From an uncultured Christensenella sp. (GTDB lineage: Bacteria; Bacillota; Clostridia; Christensenellales; Borkfalkiaceae), in NCBI GenBank assembly GCA_910586065.1, contig CAJUGI010000006.1, forward strand, positions 1 to 64,000: a stretch of DNA of 64,000 nucleotides, given 5' to 3'. A program made the translations under genes and the position numbers. Below, one piece after another: positions 6,755-15,241 of this stretch; the stretch's first letter is position 1, and each line of letters starts with the position of its first letter. The notes beneath the pieces are model-generated. The model did no database searches. It was not told where the DNA came from and saw only the letters and a list, made by a program, of their open reading frames with translations.

Positions 6755-6955
6755 GAAAGTTTTCAGTGTGTTGTTGAAAAGCATATAGGGCGAGTATATT
6801 TGCGTCAATACAAAAAATTAACGGGCGTTACCGACGCAGAAATAAAAAAATGGCTTTTACAGATAGCCGCGGCAAGACTTATTGAATGGATACCGAAAAG
6901 CGAAAAAAACAAGTTGTTGAAATTTGTTAAAAAAGCATTATGCAAAATAAACTGA
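6755..6955 (+). pseudogene. 3' remnant of an aminoglycoside-phosphotransferase-like gene
   Basis: After the DUF3788 gene one frame reads KHIGRVYLRQYKKLTGV..., then EIKKWLLQIAAARLIEW and IPKSEKNKLLKFVKKAL before a TGA at 6953. The AAARL-E-IP-E-LL pattern is typical of the last ~55 residues of APH/choline-kinase-like phosphotransferases. In-frame stops upstream (TGA near 6708-6714) and the lack of any kinase motif show that only the C-terminal end survives. Confidence 0.6.
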
Positions 6956-6964
6956 TTATAGTTC

Positions 6965-6993
6965 TTGCAAATTTTAAAAATATATGATATACT
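6965..6993 (+). promoter_or_regulatory. Promoter of ABC-F leader
   Basis: TTGCAA (6965-6970), 17 bp, TATACT (6988-6993). Transcription would begin near 7000, giving a leader of about 158 nt before the ABC-F start. Confidence 0.8.
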
Positions 6994-7027
6994 GACAGCA
7001 GTTAACTTTCGGGGGTAAAAACGTTAA

Positions 7028-7051
7028 ATGGAGAATTTCTTGTTAATTTAA
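7028..7051 (+). CDS. Putative leader peptide MENFLLI
   Basis: ATG at 7028 followed by six sense codons and TAA, preceded by GGGGG at 7011-7015. It lies between the promoter and an intrinsic terminator in front of an antibiotic-resistance ABC-F gene, the position expected for a ribosome-stalling leader peptide. Confidence 0.55.
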   Translation: MENFLLI

Positions 7052-7099
7052 AATAATTTGCAAGAAAGTTTATCCGTTATTTCAAAAACTAAAATTATT

Positions 7100-7132
7100 G
7101 AGCTATGAGATTGCTTTCTCATAGCTCTTTTT
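7100..7132 (+). terminator. Attenuator terminator before ABC-F gene
   Basis: GAGCTATGAGA (7100-7110), loop TTGCTT, TCTCATAGCTC (7117-7127), T5. It is a perfect 11-bp stem that lies inside the leader, 26 bp before the ABC-F ATG, so it must be read through for expression. Confidence 0.9.
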
Positions 7133-7157
7133 AATTTGTTTAAGGAGAATATGCAAA

Positions 7158-8636
7158 ATGTCTGTTATAAAGGTTGAAAATCTTAAATTTTCTTATCAGG
7201 GAAGCGGTGATATTATATTTGAAAACGTTAACTTTCAGATAGATACCGATTGGAAACTCGGCTTCGTCGGCAGAAACGGCAGGGGCAAAACAACGTTTCT
7301 AAATTTGTTGCGCGGTAAATACGAATTTGGCGGAAGAATAATATCGTCGGTGGAATTTGATTATTTCCCTTATACGGTTAGCGATAAGAACAGGCTTACG
7401 TCGGAAATTTTGCAGAGCGTCTGTCCCGCCGCGCAGGAGTGGGAACTTATGCGTGAACTGAATTTTTTGAAAGTGGCGCCCGACGTTTTGCAAAGAGAGT
7501 TTAACTCGCTATCGAACGGCGAGCAGACCAAAGTTTTGCTTGCGGCGTTGTTTTTGAATGAAGGGCGCTTTTTGCTTATTGACGAGCCGACCAACCATTT
7601 GGATATGCAGGCGAGAGAATTGTTGTCGGAGTACCTGCGTAGAAAGAAAAGTTTTATACTTGTATCTCACGACAGGAATTTTCTTGACGGTTGTGTAGAC
7701 CATATTCTCTCGCTGAACAAAGCGGATATCGAAGTTCAAAGCGGAAATTTTTCTTCGTTCTGGACAAACTTCAGCCGTCAACAGGAATTTGAAAACAAAC
7801 AAAACGACAGGCTTAAAGCTGATATAAAACGATTGAACAACGCGGCGAACAGAACCGCCTTATGGGCGGAGCGAGTGGAATCAACGAAAAACGGAACGAG
7901 AAATTCGGGATTAAGACCGGATAAAGGTTATATAGGACACAAATCCGCAAAAATGATGAAACGCGCAAAAGTGTTGGAAGAGAGACGGCAGAAAGAAGCG
8001 GACGAAAAATCCGAATTGCTGAAAAATACGGAGATTGCCGACAATTTGAAAATTTTTCCGCTCGAATATCGCGGTGAACGGCTTGCCGCGTTATGTTCGG
8101 TTGCGCCTGTTTACGGCGGCAAGAAAGTTTGTAAACCGGTAAGTTTTGAAATTAACAGAGGAGACAGGATAGCACTGGACGGTCAAAACGGCAGCGGCAA
8201 AAGCAGTTTGTTAAAACTTATATGCGGAAAGGGGATAGATTACTCGGGTACCGTAAATATCGGTTCCGGTCTTAAAATTTCCTACGTTCCACAGGATACG
8301 TCGCAATTGAGGGGGACTCTCACCGAGTTTGCTGCCGAACATCATATAGAACAGAGCTTATTTAATGCAATTTTGCATAAAATGGGGTTCAATAAAGACC
8401 AGTTTGAAAGGGATTTATCGTGTTTTTCCGAAGGTCAGAAGAAAAAAACCTTGATAGCAAAAAGTCTTTGCGAACGGGCGCATCTGTATATCTGGGACGA
8501 GCCGTTGAATTACATTGATATTTATTCGCGTTTGCAGATAGAGGAGTTGTTGACGGAATTTAAACTTACTATGATTTTTGTAGAACACGATAAAGCCTTC
8601 CGCGAAAAAATCGCAACGAAAACAGTTCGCCTGTAA
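7158..8636 (+). CDS. ABC-F ribosomal protection protein, Lsa-like
   Basis: 492 residues with two ATP-binding cassettes and no membrane segments. Domain 1: Walker A GRNGRGKT, signature LSNGEQTK, Walker B LLIDEPTNHLD. Domain 2: Walker A GQNGSGKS, signature FSEGQKKK, Walker B LYIWDEPLNYID. Between them is an interdomain linker (about residues 210-300) rich in charged residues. N-terminal WKLGFVGRNGRGKTT and the linker motif WAERVESTK resemble the Lsa family, which displaces lincosamides, streptogramins A and pleuromutilins from the ribosome. Expression probably depends on the upstream attenuator. The NYID in the second Walker B region, instead of NHLD, is typical of diverged ABC-F second domains. 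Confidence 0.9.
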   Translation: MSVIKVENLKFSYQGSGDIIFENVNFQIDTDWKLGFVGRNGRGKTTFLNLLRGKYEFGGRIISSVEFDYFPYTVSDKNRLTSEILQSVCPAAQEWELMRELNFLKVAPDVLQREFNSLSNGEQTKVLLAALFLNEGRFLLIDEPTNHLDMQARELLSEYLRRKKSFILVSHDRNFLDGCVDHILSLNKADIEVQSGNFSSFWTNFSRQQEFENKQNDRLKADIKRLNNAANRTALWAERVESTKNGTRNSGLRPDKGYIGHKSAKMMKRAKVLEERRQKEADEKSELLKNTEIADNLKIFPLEYRGERLAALCSVAPVYGGKKVCKPVSFEINRGDRIALDGQNGSGKSSLLKLICGKGIDYSGTVNIGSGLKISYVPQDTSQLRGTLTEFAAEHHIEQSLFNAILHKMGFNKDQFERDLSCFSEGQKKKTLIAKSLCERAHLYIWDEPLNYIDIYSRLQIEELLTEFKLTMIFVEHDKAFREKIATKTVRL

Positions 8637-8748
8637 TCTAAGTTGCGGCACCGCAAGAATTACGGAGTTTTAAATACAGTTTTAATTTACGGATAATGCC
8701 GAAGCTTGCGGCGTTGTACGTATTTTATTTTTAAAACCTTAAAAATAA

Positions 8749-8777
8749 TTGAAAACATTTTTAATTTCGTATATAAT
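8749..8777 (+). promoter_or_regulatory. Promoter of ECF-S/methyltransferase gene
   Basis: TTGAAA (8749-8754), 17 bp, TATAAT (8772-8777), followed by GGAGGTGA before the ATG at 8801. Confidence 0.8.
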
Positions 8778-8800
8778 TACCGTACGGAGGTGATTTAATA

Positions 8801-9982
8801 ATGAGCCATACAAAAAAGACAGTGTTTTCTGCAATAATGGTATCCGTAGGAATTTTGCTTCCGTTGGTGTTTCATGCAATTCCCAACGCGGGCGCCATAT
8901 TTGCACCGATGCATCTTCCGGTGCTTGTCGCGGGCTTTATTTGCGGACCGCTTTACGGAATTCTCGTCGGGCTGATTTGCCCGCTTCTGTCGTTCATAAT
9001 GACGGGAATGCCGAACGCCGCTTACCTGCCGAATATGATGGTGGAATTGTTTTTTTACGGCGGTTGCACGGGGCTGTTTTTCAGATTAATAAAGACAAGA
9101 TTTTTGGTTCTGGATATTTTTCTCTCGTTAATAGTCAGCTTGCTAATAGGTAGGATTATGGGCGGTTTTGTAGCTTATATGCTCTTTTTGGGCGGAAGAA
9201 GAGACAGTTACAGCTGGACGATTTTTTTTACAACCTATTTCGTGACCTGTTGGCCCGCGCTTATAATTCAGCTTGCAACCGTGCCTACGGTTGTGGGCAT
9301 TGCGCGTAAAGTAAGATTTTTTACGGAAGCCGACCGCCATCTCGACCCGAATTACCACAAAAAACAGATTGCCAAACAGAGTGTTTTTTTTGATAATTTA
9401 GCCGCCGATTGGCGCGTTAAGGAAACGCTTTCGGACGGGCAGATAGATTCTCTTATCGGCGACGCGGGCATAGTAGAAGGGAGCTTTGTTCTTGACGTCG
9501 CCTGTGGAAACGGAGTTTTAGACGGCTATTTAAGCGATAAGGGCTGTAAGGTTGACGCAATAGATATTTCGCGGCAAATGATTTTAAAGGCTCAGGCAAA
9601 TCCGCGCAATGCAAACGTAAACTATTCAGTTGCGGATTTTTATGAATATACTTCGGCGGAAAAATACGATTTTATTCTTTTGTTCGACGCCTATCCGCAT
9701 TTTAAGGACAAGATATCCTTTGCGGAAAAAGCATATTCGCTTTTAAAAGACGGCGGCGCACTGTGGATTTTCTTCGACGAGTGTAAGGAAAAGATAAACG
9801 GCTATCATTCGGGCGGTGCAAAAGACATTTCAAAAGCGCTTTTAAGCGCGGAGGAAGAGGCGAAGCTCTTTAAGAGAAAGTTTGAAATAATAGAATGTTC
9901 GGATAACGAAAACGGCTTTCGTCTGGGGTTAAAAAAGAAACCATATAAGCCGCTTATAAATCTTGAAAAAATTAAAAAATAA
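8801..9982 (+). CDS. ECF transporter S-component fused to SAM methyltransferase
   Basis: 393 residues in two parts. Residues 1-175 are a six-helix integral membrane domain of the ECF-type S-component family, with the characteristic APMHLPVLVAGFICGPLYG and LICPLLSFIMTGMP turns. Residues 185-380 are a class I SAM-dependent methyltransferase: VLDVACGNGVLDGYL (motif I), VDAIDISRQMI (motif II), FILLFDAYPHF (motif IV). No ECF ATPase or T-component is nearby, so the membrane part would use a shared energising module encoded elsewhere. The fusion suggests the imported small molecule is methylated, or that methylation senses it; substrate unknown. Confidence 0.85.
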   Translation: MSHTKKTVFSAIMVSVGILLPLVFHAIPNAGAIFAPMHLPVLVAGFICGPLYGILVGLICPLLSFIMTGMPNAAYLPNMMVELFFYGGCTGLFFRLIKTRFLVLDIFLSLIVSLLIGRIMGGFVAYMLFLGGRRDSYSWTIFFTTYFVTCWPALIIQLATVPTVVGIARKVRFFTEADRHLDPNYHKKQIAKQSVFFDNLAADWRVKETLSDGQIDSLIGDAGIVEGSFVLDVACGNGVLDGYLSDKGCKVDAIDISRQMILKAQANPRNANVNYSVADFYEYTSAEKYDFILLFDAYPHFKDKISFAEKAYSLLKDGGALWIFFDECKEKINGYHSGGAKDISKALLSAEEEAKLFKRKFEIIECSDNENGFRLGLKKKPYKPLINLEKIKK

Positions 9983-9990
9983 AAAATATT

Positions 9991-10016
9991 CCGCTCTTGA
10001 AAAAGGGCGGTTTTTT
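9991..10016 (+). terminator. Intrinsic terminator
   Basis: CCGCTCTT, loop GAAA, AAGGGCGG, then T6, just after the fusion gene. Confidence 0.8.
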
Positions 10017-10084
10017 GTTGATTTTTTTAACATTTGTTGTAAGTTAACAATTAAAAAATTTGTTGAATTTTTCGGTTTATCCGT

Positions 10085-10113
10085 TTGACAATAATTTTTT
10101 GTTAAATTATAAT
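10085..10113 (+). promoter_or_regulatory. Consensus promoter of the marR-ABC operon
   Basis: TTGACA (10085-10090), 17 bp, TATAAT (10108-10113): both hexamers are perfect matches to the sigma-A consensus, as expected for a promoter held down by a repressor. Confidence 0.9.
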
Positions 10114-10114
10114 A

Positions 10115-10143
10115 GTTCGAGTTCGAACAGTTCGATATCGAAC
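10115..10143. promoter_or_regulatory. Twin MarR operators
   Basis: Two 14-bp palindromes of form GTTCGA-NN-TCGAAC lie directly after the -10 box: 10115-10128 (central GT) and 10130-10143 (central AT, fully symmetric). They are 15 bp apart centre to centre. A MarR dimer bound here would block initiation or clearance. Confidence 0.8.
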
Positions 10144-10172
10144 AATAATAATTTCGTTTAAAAAGGAAAAAA

Positions 10173-10607
10173 ATGGAAAACAAAAGGCTTTTCGGCAAAA
10201 TCTGTTACGTTCACAGGCAGATGTTGAGGGAAAATAATAAGATACTTTCCGAATACGGCGTGACGCCTGTGCACTTGCGCACACTTGTATTTATTCACAT
10301 CAGAAATTTAAACGGAGCAAGAGTGTGCCAGAAAGATATTGAAAACCATCTGAATCTTCGTCCGTCGTCCGTCTCTTCGTTAATTTCCAATCTGGAAAAC
10401 GACGGCTTTTTGGTACGCGGCACCGACGAGGAGAACGCAAGGAAAAAATACATCGAACTAACCTTAAAAGGCAAAGAAGCCTGCAAGGAAGACAAGCAAA
10501 TGATGGACGAATGCGACGGAATAATACAGTCGGCGCTGAGTGAAGAAGAACAACGGCAATTCGCCTGTTTACTCGATAAAATAATAGATAAGATTGAAAG
10601 GAGGTAA
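10173..10607 (+). CDS. MarR family transcriptional regulator
   Basis: 144 residues with a winged helix-turn-helix: VCQKDIENHLNLRPSSVSSLISNLENDGFLVRG is the recognition region, followed by the wing with DEENARKKYIELT. It is the first gene of an operon with two ABC-exporter half-transporters, starting 2 bp before the first. Twin palindromes at its promoter make it the likely local repressor, released when a drug or metabolite binds. Confidence 0.92.
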   Translation: MENKRLFGKICYVHRQMLRENNKILSEYGVTPVHLRTLVFIHIRNLNGARVCQKDIENHLNLRPSSVSSLISNLENDGFLVRGTDEENARKKYIELTLKGKEACKEDKQMMDECDGIIQSALSEEEQRQFACLLDKIIDKIERR

Positions 10608-10609
10608 AT

Positions 10610-12406
10610 ATGATTAAAACGCTTTTAAAGAGCATAAGGGAATACAAAGTTCCTTCCGTACTCTGTCCGATAGTTATGGTAGGCGAGGCGGTTATGGAGA
10701 TAATTATTCCCTTTTTAATGACGCGCATAGTAGGACAGCTTGAAATGCTCGCGAAAGCAGAAATAGCAAGTTTAGACATAGGGCAAATCGTTTTAAACGC
10801 TTCGCTTATGATTCTTTGTGCGGTATTCGCGCTTGCCTGCGGCGTTTGGGGCGGTAAGCTGGCGGCAAAGGCAAGTTGCGGCTTTGCCCATAACCTGAGA
10901 GAGGATATGTATAACAACATTCAGTCGTATTCTTTCGCAAACATAGATAACTATTCTACAGCCAGCCTGATAACAAGAATAACAACCGACGTAACCAACG
11001 TGCAGAACGCTTATCAGTTGTCGATAAGAATGCTGGTGCGCGCGCCCGTTTTGTTTTTGGCATCGATTATAATGACGTTGTTTATAGAGCCCTTAATGGC
11101 GCTCATTTTCGGCTGCGCGGCGATTTTTCTCGGCGTTGTGGTTGCAATCTGTATGTTTAAAGTTGTTCCGTATTTCAGAACTATGTTCAAAAAATACGAC
11201 GTGCTGAACTCCGTCGTGCAGGAGGATTTGACCGCAATCCGCGTAGTTAAGTCGTACGTCCGCGAGGAACGCGAAATAGGTAAAATGAAAAACGCTTCGG
11301 GAGAGGTATATAAGTATTCAGTCAAAGCCGAAAGAATTTTAACGGTAATGATGCCCTGCGTAACGCTTGCTATGTTTGCGGTCAATTTGTTGATTCTTAC
11401 AATAGGCGCGAATATGGAAGTGGGCAATATTGCCGGCAACGTAAGTCCTTCGCAGATTCAGACGTTAATCCAATATTCCGCCCAGATACTTTCGGGCGTA
11501 ATGATGGTTGCTATGTGCCTGAACTTCATTTCGCTTTCAAAGGGCAGTATGGACAGAATATGCGAGGTTTTAAACGAAAAAACCACGCTTCCCAAACCCG
11601 AAACGCCCGTTTTTGAAGTTAAAAACGGTTCGATAGATTTTGAAAACGTAAATTTTTCTTATTCGCAAAAGGCGGATAAATCTGTTCTTTACGGTATTAA
11701 CTTACATATATCCGAGGGGGAAACGGTAGGGATAATCGGCGCCACCGGTTCGGGGAAAACTTCGCTTGTTTCGCTCATTCCAAGACTTTACGACGTTACG
11801 GACGGTTCGGTTAAAGTCGGGGGAGTGGACGTGAGAAATTATAATCTGGACACTTTGCGCAATAAAGTTGCAATGGTTCTGCAAAAAAACGTGCTTTTTT
11901 CGGGGACGGTTGCGGAAAACCTGAGATGGGGAGATGAAAACGCCACTGATGAGGAATTGCGTTTTGCAGCGAAACAGGCTTGTGCGGAAGAGTTTATCGA
12001 CGCGCTCCCCGGCGGATTTAATTACGATTTGGGACAGGGCGGCGTGAATGTTTCGGGCGGTCAGAAACAGCGGCTTTGCATAGCCCGCGCTCTTTTGAAA
12101 AAGCCGAACGTAATAATTTTCGACGATTCGACTTCTGCGGTCGATACAAAAACGGACGCGCAAATACGTTCGTCTCTTGCAAAATATGCTCCGCAGACAA
12201 CGAAAATAATTATTGCCCAGAGAATAGCTTCCGTGCAGGACGCGGATAAGATAATAGTTCTCGACGAGGGAAAAATAGTGGGAATAGGCAAGCACGAACA
12301 GCTTTTAGCCGAAAACGAAATTTATAAAGAAGTTTATATCTCGCAAATGAAGGGCGGAGACGAATCCGCCGAAAGTTCTTTAAATGGAGGTGACGACGGT
12401 GAGTAA
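10610..12406 (+). CDS. ABC exporter half-transporter 1
   Basis: 598 residues: six membrane helices in residues 1-310 and a nucleotide-binding domain with Walker A GATGSGKT, Q-loop VLQKNVLFSG, signature VSGGQKQRLCIARAL and Walker B VIIFDDSTSAVD. The Asp in place of the usual catalytic Glu after Walker B (IIFDDS) marks this as the degenerate-site partner of a heterodimeric exporter of the TM287/288 or BmrCD type. Its stop overlaps the start of the second half-transporter. It probably exports drugs or lipids. Confidence 0.93.
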   Translation: MIKTLLKSIREYKVPSVLCPIVMVGEAVMEIIIPFLMTRIVGQLEMLAKAEIASLDIGQIVLNASLMILCAVFALACGVWGGKLAAKASCGFAHNLREDMYNNIQSYSFANIDNYSTASLITRITTDVTNVQNAYQLSIRMLVRAPVLFLASIIMTLFIEPLMALIFGCAAIFLGVVVAICMFKVVPYFRTMFKKYDVLNSVVQEDLTAIRVVKSYVREEREIGKMKNASGEVYKYSVKAERILTVMMPCVTLAMFAVNLLILTIGANMEVGNIAGNVSPSQIQTLIQYSAQILSGVMMVAMCLNFISLSKGSMDRICEVLNEKTTLPKPETPVFEVKNGSIDFENVNFSYSQKADKSVLYGINLHISEGETVGIIGATGSGKTSLVSLIPRLYDVTDGSVKVGGVDVRNYNLDTLRNKVAMVLQKNVLFSGTVAENLRWGDENATDEELRFAAKQACAEEFIDALPGGFNYDLGQGGVNVSGGQKQRLCIARALLKKPNVIIFDDSTSAVDTKTDAQIRSSLAKYAPQTTKIIIAQRIASVQDADKIIVLDEGKIVGIGKHEQLLAENEIYKEVYISQMKGGDESAESSLNGGDDGE

Positions 12407-14318
12407 AAATGCGGAAAAAGCCCAAAAGAGCGGTAAAAAAGCGAAAATGCCGGCAAAAACATTAAAGCGTCTGCTTGCGTATACGTTTTCGCAAAATAAA
12501 CTTGCAACTGTGTTAGTGTTCATTTTCGTCTGCTTTTCGTCAACGGCGCACGTACTGGCCGCGCCTCTGGTGAAAGCTATAACCGAAGAATTAATGGCGC
12601 ATTCTGCAAATGCAGATATGTGGGGAATAATTTATCCCAACATTATAACGATAGCGTGTCTTTATCTTGCCGGTTCTGCAGCGTCGTTTGCCTACAACGT
12701 CATTATGATGTATATTGCTCAGGGTACGCTTAAAAAAATGCGCGACGAAATGTTTGCAAAAATGCAGAGCCTGCCTTTAAAGTATTTCGATACCCACACT
12801 CACGGCGATTTAATGAGCCTTTACACCAACGACGTGGACACAATGCGTCAGCTTTTAACGCAGACCATTCCGCAGATAATTTCTTCGGCAATAACCATTG
12901 TAACCGTGTTTGTTTCGATGGTGATTTTCAGCGTAACGCTTCTTTTGGTGGTGGTAGCGGTTCTTATTGCAATCACCTTTGCCACTAAATATGTGGGAGG
13001 ACGCTCCGCAAAGAATTATCTGGTGCACCAGAAGGCGCTTGGAAATTTGAACGGTTACGTTGAAGAAATGACGGAAGGTCAAAAAGTTATAAAAGTTTTC
13101 TGCCACGAACAGAAAGCGCGCGAACAGTTTAAAGTTGTAAACGACGAGCTAAACGAAGCGGGCAAAAAAGCCAATTCATACGCGTTCATTCTGGGACCCA
13201 TTAACAACAATCTGGGTTATCTCCAGTATGTTCTCGTTGCATTCGTGGGCGTGCTTATTATGTCGTTCGGCGGTGAAACGGGACTTTTGTCTATTCAGCT
13301 TTCGGTAATAGACGCTGAAAAAACGAACAGGTTTGCATGTATGGCGGGGCTTTTGATTGCGTTTTTAATGTATTCGCGTCAGTTCAATATGCCGGTTATG
13401 CAGGTTTCCCAGCAGTTCAATGCAATAGTAATGGCGCTTGCCGGCGCAGAAAGGATTTTCGAAATGGTAGATACCCTTCCCGAAGATAAAGGCGGGGAAA
13501 TTACCCTGACTTACGGCGAACACGAAGAAGGGAAGTGGGCGTGGAAAAAACCGCTTTCAGACGGTGCCGCCGAATACGTTCCGCTTATGGGAGATATCCG
13601 GTTCAATAACGTGGTTTTCGGGTATACGGACGAAAAGGTGATTTTAAAGAATATTTCGCTTTATGCAAAACCCGGGCAGAAAATTGCTTTTGTCGGCTCT
13701 ACCGGAGCCGGAAAAACTACGATTACCAATCTTATTAACCGGTTTTACGATATACAGTCTGGTGAAATAACTTACGACGGCATAGATATTAAGCTTATAA
13801 ACAAGGACGATTTAAGAAGAAGCCTGGGCGTGGTGTTGCAGGATACGCACCTTTTTACCGGCACAGTAATGGATAACATACGTTACGGCAGGCTTGACGC
13901 CACTGACGAAGAGTGCATAAAAGCGGCAAAACTTGCAAACGCTGACTTTTTTATAACGCATCTTCCGGAAGGTTACGAAACAATGCTAAAGGGCGACGGT
14001 GCAAATCTTTCGCAGGGGCAGCGTCAGCTTCTCGCCATAGCCCGCGCAATGGTTTCTGAGTGCCCCGTGCTCATTCTTGACGAAGCTACTTCTTCGATAG
14101 ATACCCGCACGGAAAAACTTATTGAGCGTGGAATGGATAAACTTATGGAAGGCAGAACTGTATTCGTAATTGCTCACAGGCTTTCAACCGTGCGCGACAG
14201 TCAGGCGATAATGGTTCTTGAGCACGGCGAAATAATCGAACGCGGCGACCATGAGCAGTTAATAGCGCAAAAAGGTAAATATTATCAGCTCTACACAGGC
14301 GCGTTCGAATTGGAGTAA
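12399..14318 (+). CDS. ABC exporter half-transporter 2
   Basis: About 639 residues from a GTG at 12399, chosen because GGAGGTGA lies just upstream; an in-frame ATG at 12384 sits on that ribosome site itself. The start overlaps the preceding gene by 8 bp. Six helices, then an NBD with Walker A GSTGAGKT, Q-loop VLQDTHLFTG, signature LSQGQRQLLAIARAM, Walker B VLILDEATSSID with intact catalytic Glu, and a switch His in VIAHRLSTV. A 40-residue insertion precedes the NBD (about residues 365-400). It pairs with the previous gene product as the catalytically complete half. Confidence 0.93.
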   Translation: MSKNAEKAQKSGKKAKMPAKTLKRLLAYTFSQNKLATVLVFIFVCFSSTAHVLAAPLVKAITEELMAHSANADMWGIIYPNIITIACLYLAGSAASFAYNVIMMYIAQGTLKKMRDEMFAKMQSLPLKYFDTHTHGDLMSLYTNDVDTMRQLLTQTIPQIISSAITIVTVFVSMVIFSVTLLLVVVAVLIAITFATKYVGGRSAKNYLVHQKALGNLNGYVEEMTEGQKVIKVFCHEQKAREQFKVVNDELNEAGKKANSYAFILGPINNNLGYLQYVLVAFVGVLIMSFGGETGLLSIQLSVIDAEKTNRFACMAGLLIAFLMYSRQFNMPVMQVSQQFNAIVMALAGAERIFEMVDTLPEDKGGEITLTYGEHEEGKWAWKKPLSDGAAEYVPLMGDIRFNNVVFGYTDEKVILKNISLYAKPGQKIAFVGSTGAGKTTITNLINRFYDIQSGEITYDGIDIKLINKDDLRRSLGVVLQDTHLFTGTVMDNIRYGRLDATDEECIKAAKLANADFFITHLPEGYETMLKGDGANLSQGQRQLLAIARAMVSECPVLILDEATSSIDTRTEKLIERGMDKLMEGRTVFVIAHRLSTVRDSQAIMVLEHGEIIERGDHEQLIAQKGKYYQLYTGAFELE

Positions 14319-14430
14319 GATGCGTATATGCGCCGCATTATTCTGCTCGCGTCTCCGCATTTTAAAGTAATTGTGAAAACATCGGGAAAACCGGTTAAAC
14401 AAAAAATTTGTCGAATAGTACAAACTGTCA

Positions 14431-14489
14431 AAATCATATGCTAATAATCCGAGGGATAATCCCCGAAAACGGAGTAAGGCATATGATTT
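14431..14489 (+). promoter_or_regulatory. Hairpin over the sigK start codon
   Basis: AAATCATATGC (14431-14441) is the exact complement of GCATATGATTT (14479-14489), and the second arm contains the ATG at 14483. The pairing extends by a few bases with one bulge. The GGAG ribosome site (14471-14474) sits in the enclosed loop. The fold would hide the start codon. Confidence 0.6.
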
Positions 14490-15187
14490 TTGATTTATTA
14501 AGCGTACTTTTCGGCAAAATTTTCTTTTTTACGGGTATGGTGCAAAACAAGGGAACTTTCCCTAAGCCGCTATCGCCCGAAGACGAAAAAAAATATCTCG
14601 ATTTGGCACACGCAGGCGATAAAGAGGCTAAAGAAATTTTAATAAACCACAATATGCGTCTTGTAGCGCACGTGGTAAAAAAGTACACCGGCGCCGCCGA
14701 AACGGACGACTTGATTTCAGTAGGTTCGATAGGACTGATTAAGGCAATAAACACTTACCGCTACGGAAAGGGCACCCAGCTTGCAACATATACAGCACGC
14801 TGTATCGAAAACGAAATTTTAATGCTGTTGCGCTCCGGTAAAAAACACAAAAATAACGTTTCGCTGACCGACCCCGTAGGTACCGACAAGGATGGCAACG
14901 AGCTGACTTTAATCGATTTGCTGTCTGAAAAAGAGGATAGCGTATTTTCGCAGGTGGAAAAGAGTATTCAGCGCGAAAAATTTGTTGCAGTTCTGAAAAA
15001 AATTTTGTCCGAGCGCGAATACTCCATTATAAATATGCGGTACGGGCTGGAGGACGGCTGTGCAATGCCGCAGAGGGAAGTAGCGAAAAAACTCGGCATT
15101 TCGCGTTCTTACATATCACGCATAGAAAAGCGCGCCATTGAAAAAGCGCGTGAAAACTTGAGCCGCGACGATTTTTTTACGGAATAA
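14483..15187 (+). CDS. sigK: Sporulation sigma factor SigK/SigE type
   Basis: 234 residues from the ATG at 14483 (MIFDLLSVLFGKIFFF), with GGAG 8 bp upstream; an upstream in-frame ATG at 14408 would add residues unlike the family. A short hydrophobic pro-sequence is followed by FPKPLSPEDEKKYLDLA and region 2 (LISVGSIGLIKAINTYRYGKGTQLATYTARCIENEI) and region 4 (REVAKKLGISRSYISRIEKRA). This closely follows Bacillus SigK, the late mother-cell sigma factor, including the hydrophobic N-terminus removed by SpoIVFB. It is uninterrupted, with no skin-type insertion. Confidence 0.9.
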   Translation: MIFDLLSVLFGKIFFFTGMVQNKGTFPKPLSPEDEKKYLDLAHAGDKEAKEILINHNMRLVAHVVKKYTGAAETDDLISVGSIGLIKAINTYRYGKGTQLATYTARCIENEILMLLRSGKKHKNNVSLTDPVGTDKDGNELTLIDLLSEKEDSVFSQVEKSIQREKFVAVLKKILSEREYSIINMRYGLEDGCAMPQREVAKKLGISRSYISRIEKRAIEKARENLSRDDFFTE

Positions 15188-15191
15188 ATAA

Positions 15192-15220
15192 TTGCCAACG
15201 CGCCTTTCGTTTGGTATAAT
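15192..15220 (+). promoter_or_regulatory. tyrS promoter
   Basis: TTGCCA (15192-15197), 17 bp, TATAAT (15215-15220). The leader is only about 15 nt, so there is no room for a T-box. Confidence 0.8.
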
Positions 15221-15241
15221 TGAAACGTTCAGGAGAATGTT

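Noticed and set aside
12384..12398. ATG at 12384 as start of the second ABC half-transporter
   Set aside because: This ATG overlaps the GGAGGTGA that serves the GTG at 12399.
14390..14430. SigE-type promoter for sigK
   Set aside because: A TACAAACT stretch loosely resembles a SigE -10 box, but no matching -35 could be placed.
14408..14482. Longer N-terminus for the SigK-type factor
   Set aside because: The upstream ATG has no ribosome site, adds residues with no family similarity, and the ATG at 14483 gives the expected pro-SigK N-terminus.
15188..15241. T-box leader for tyrS
   Set aside because: The promoter leaves a leader of ~15 nt, far too short for a T-box.
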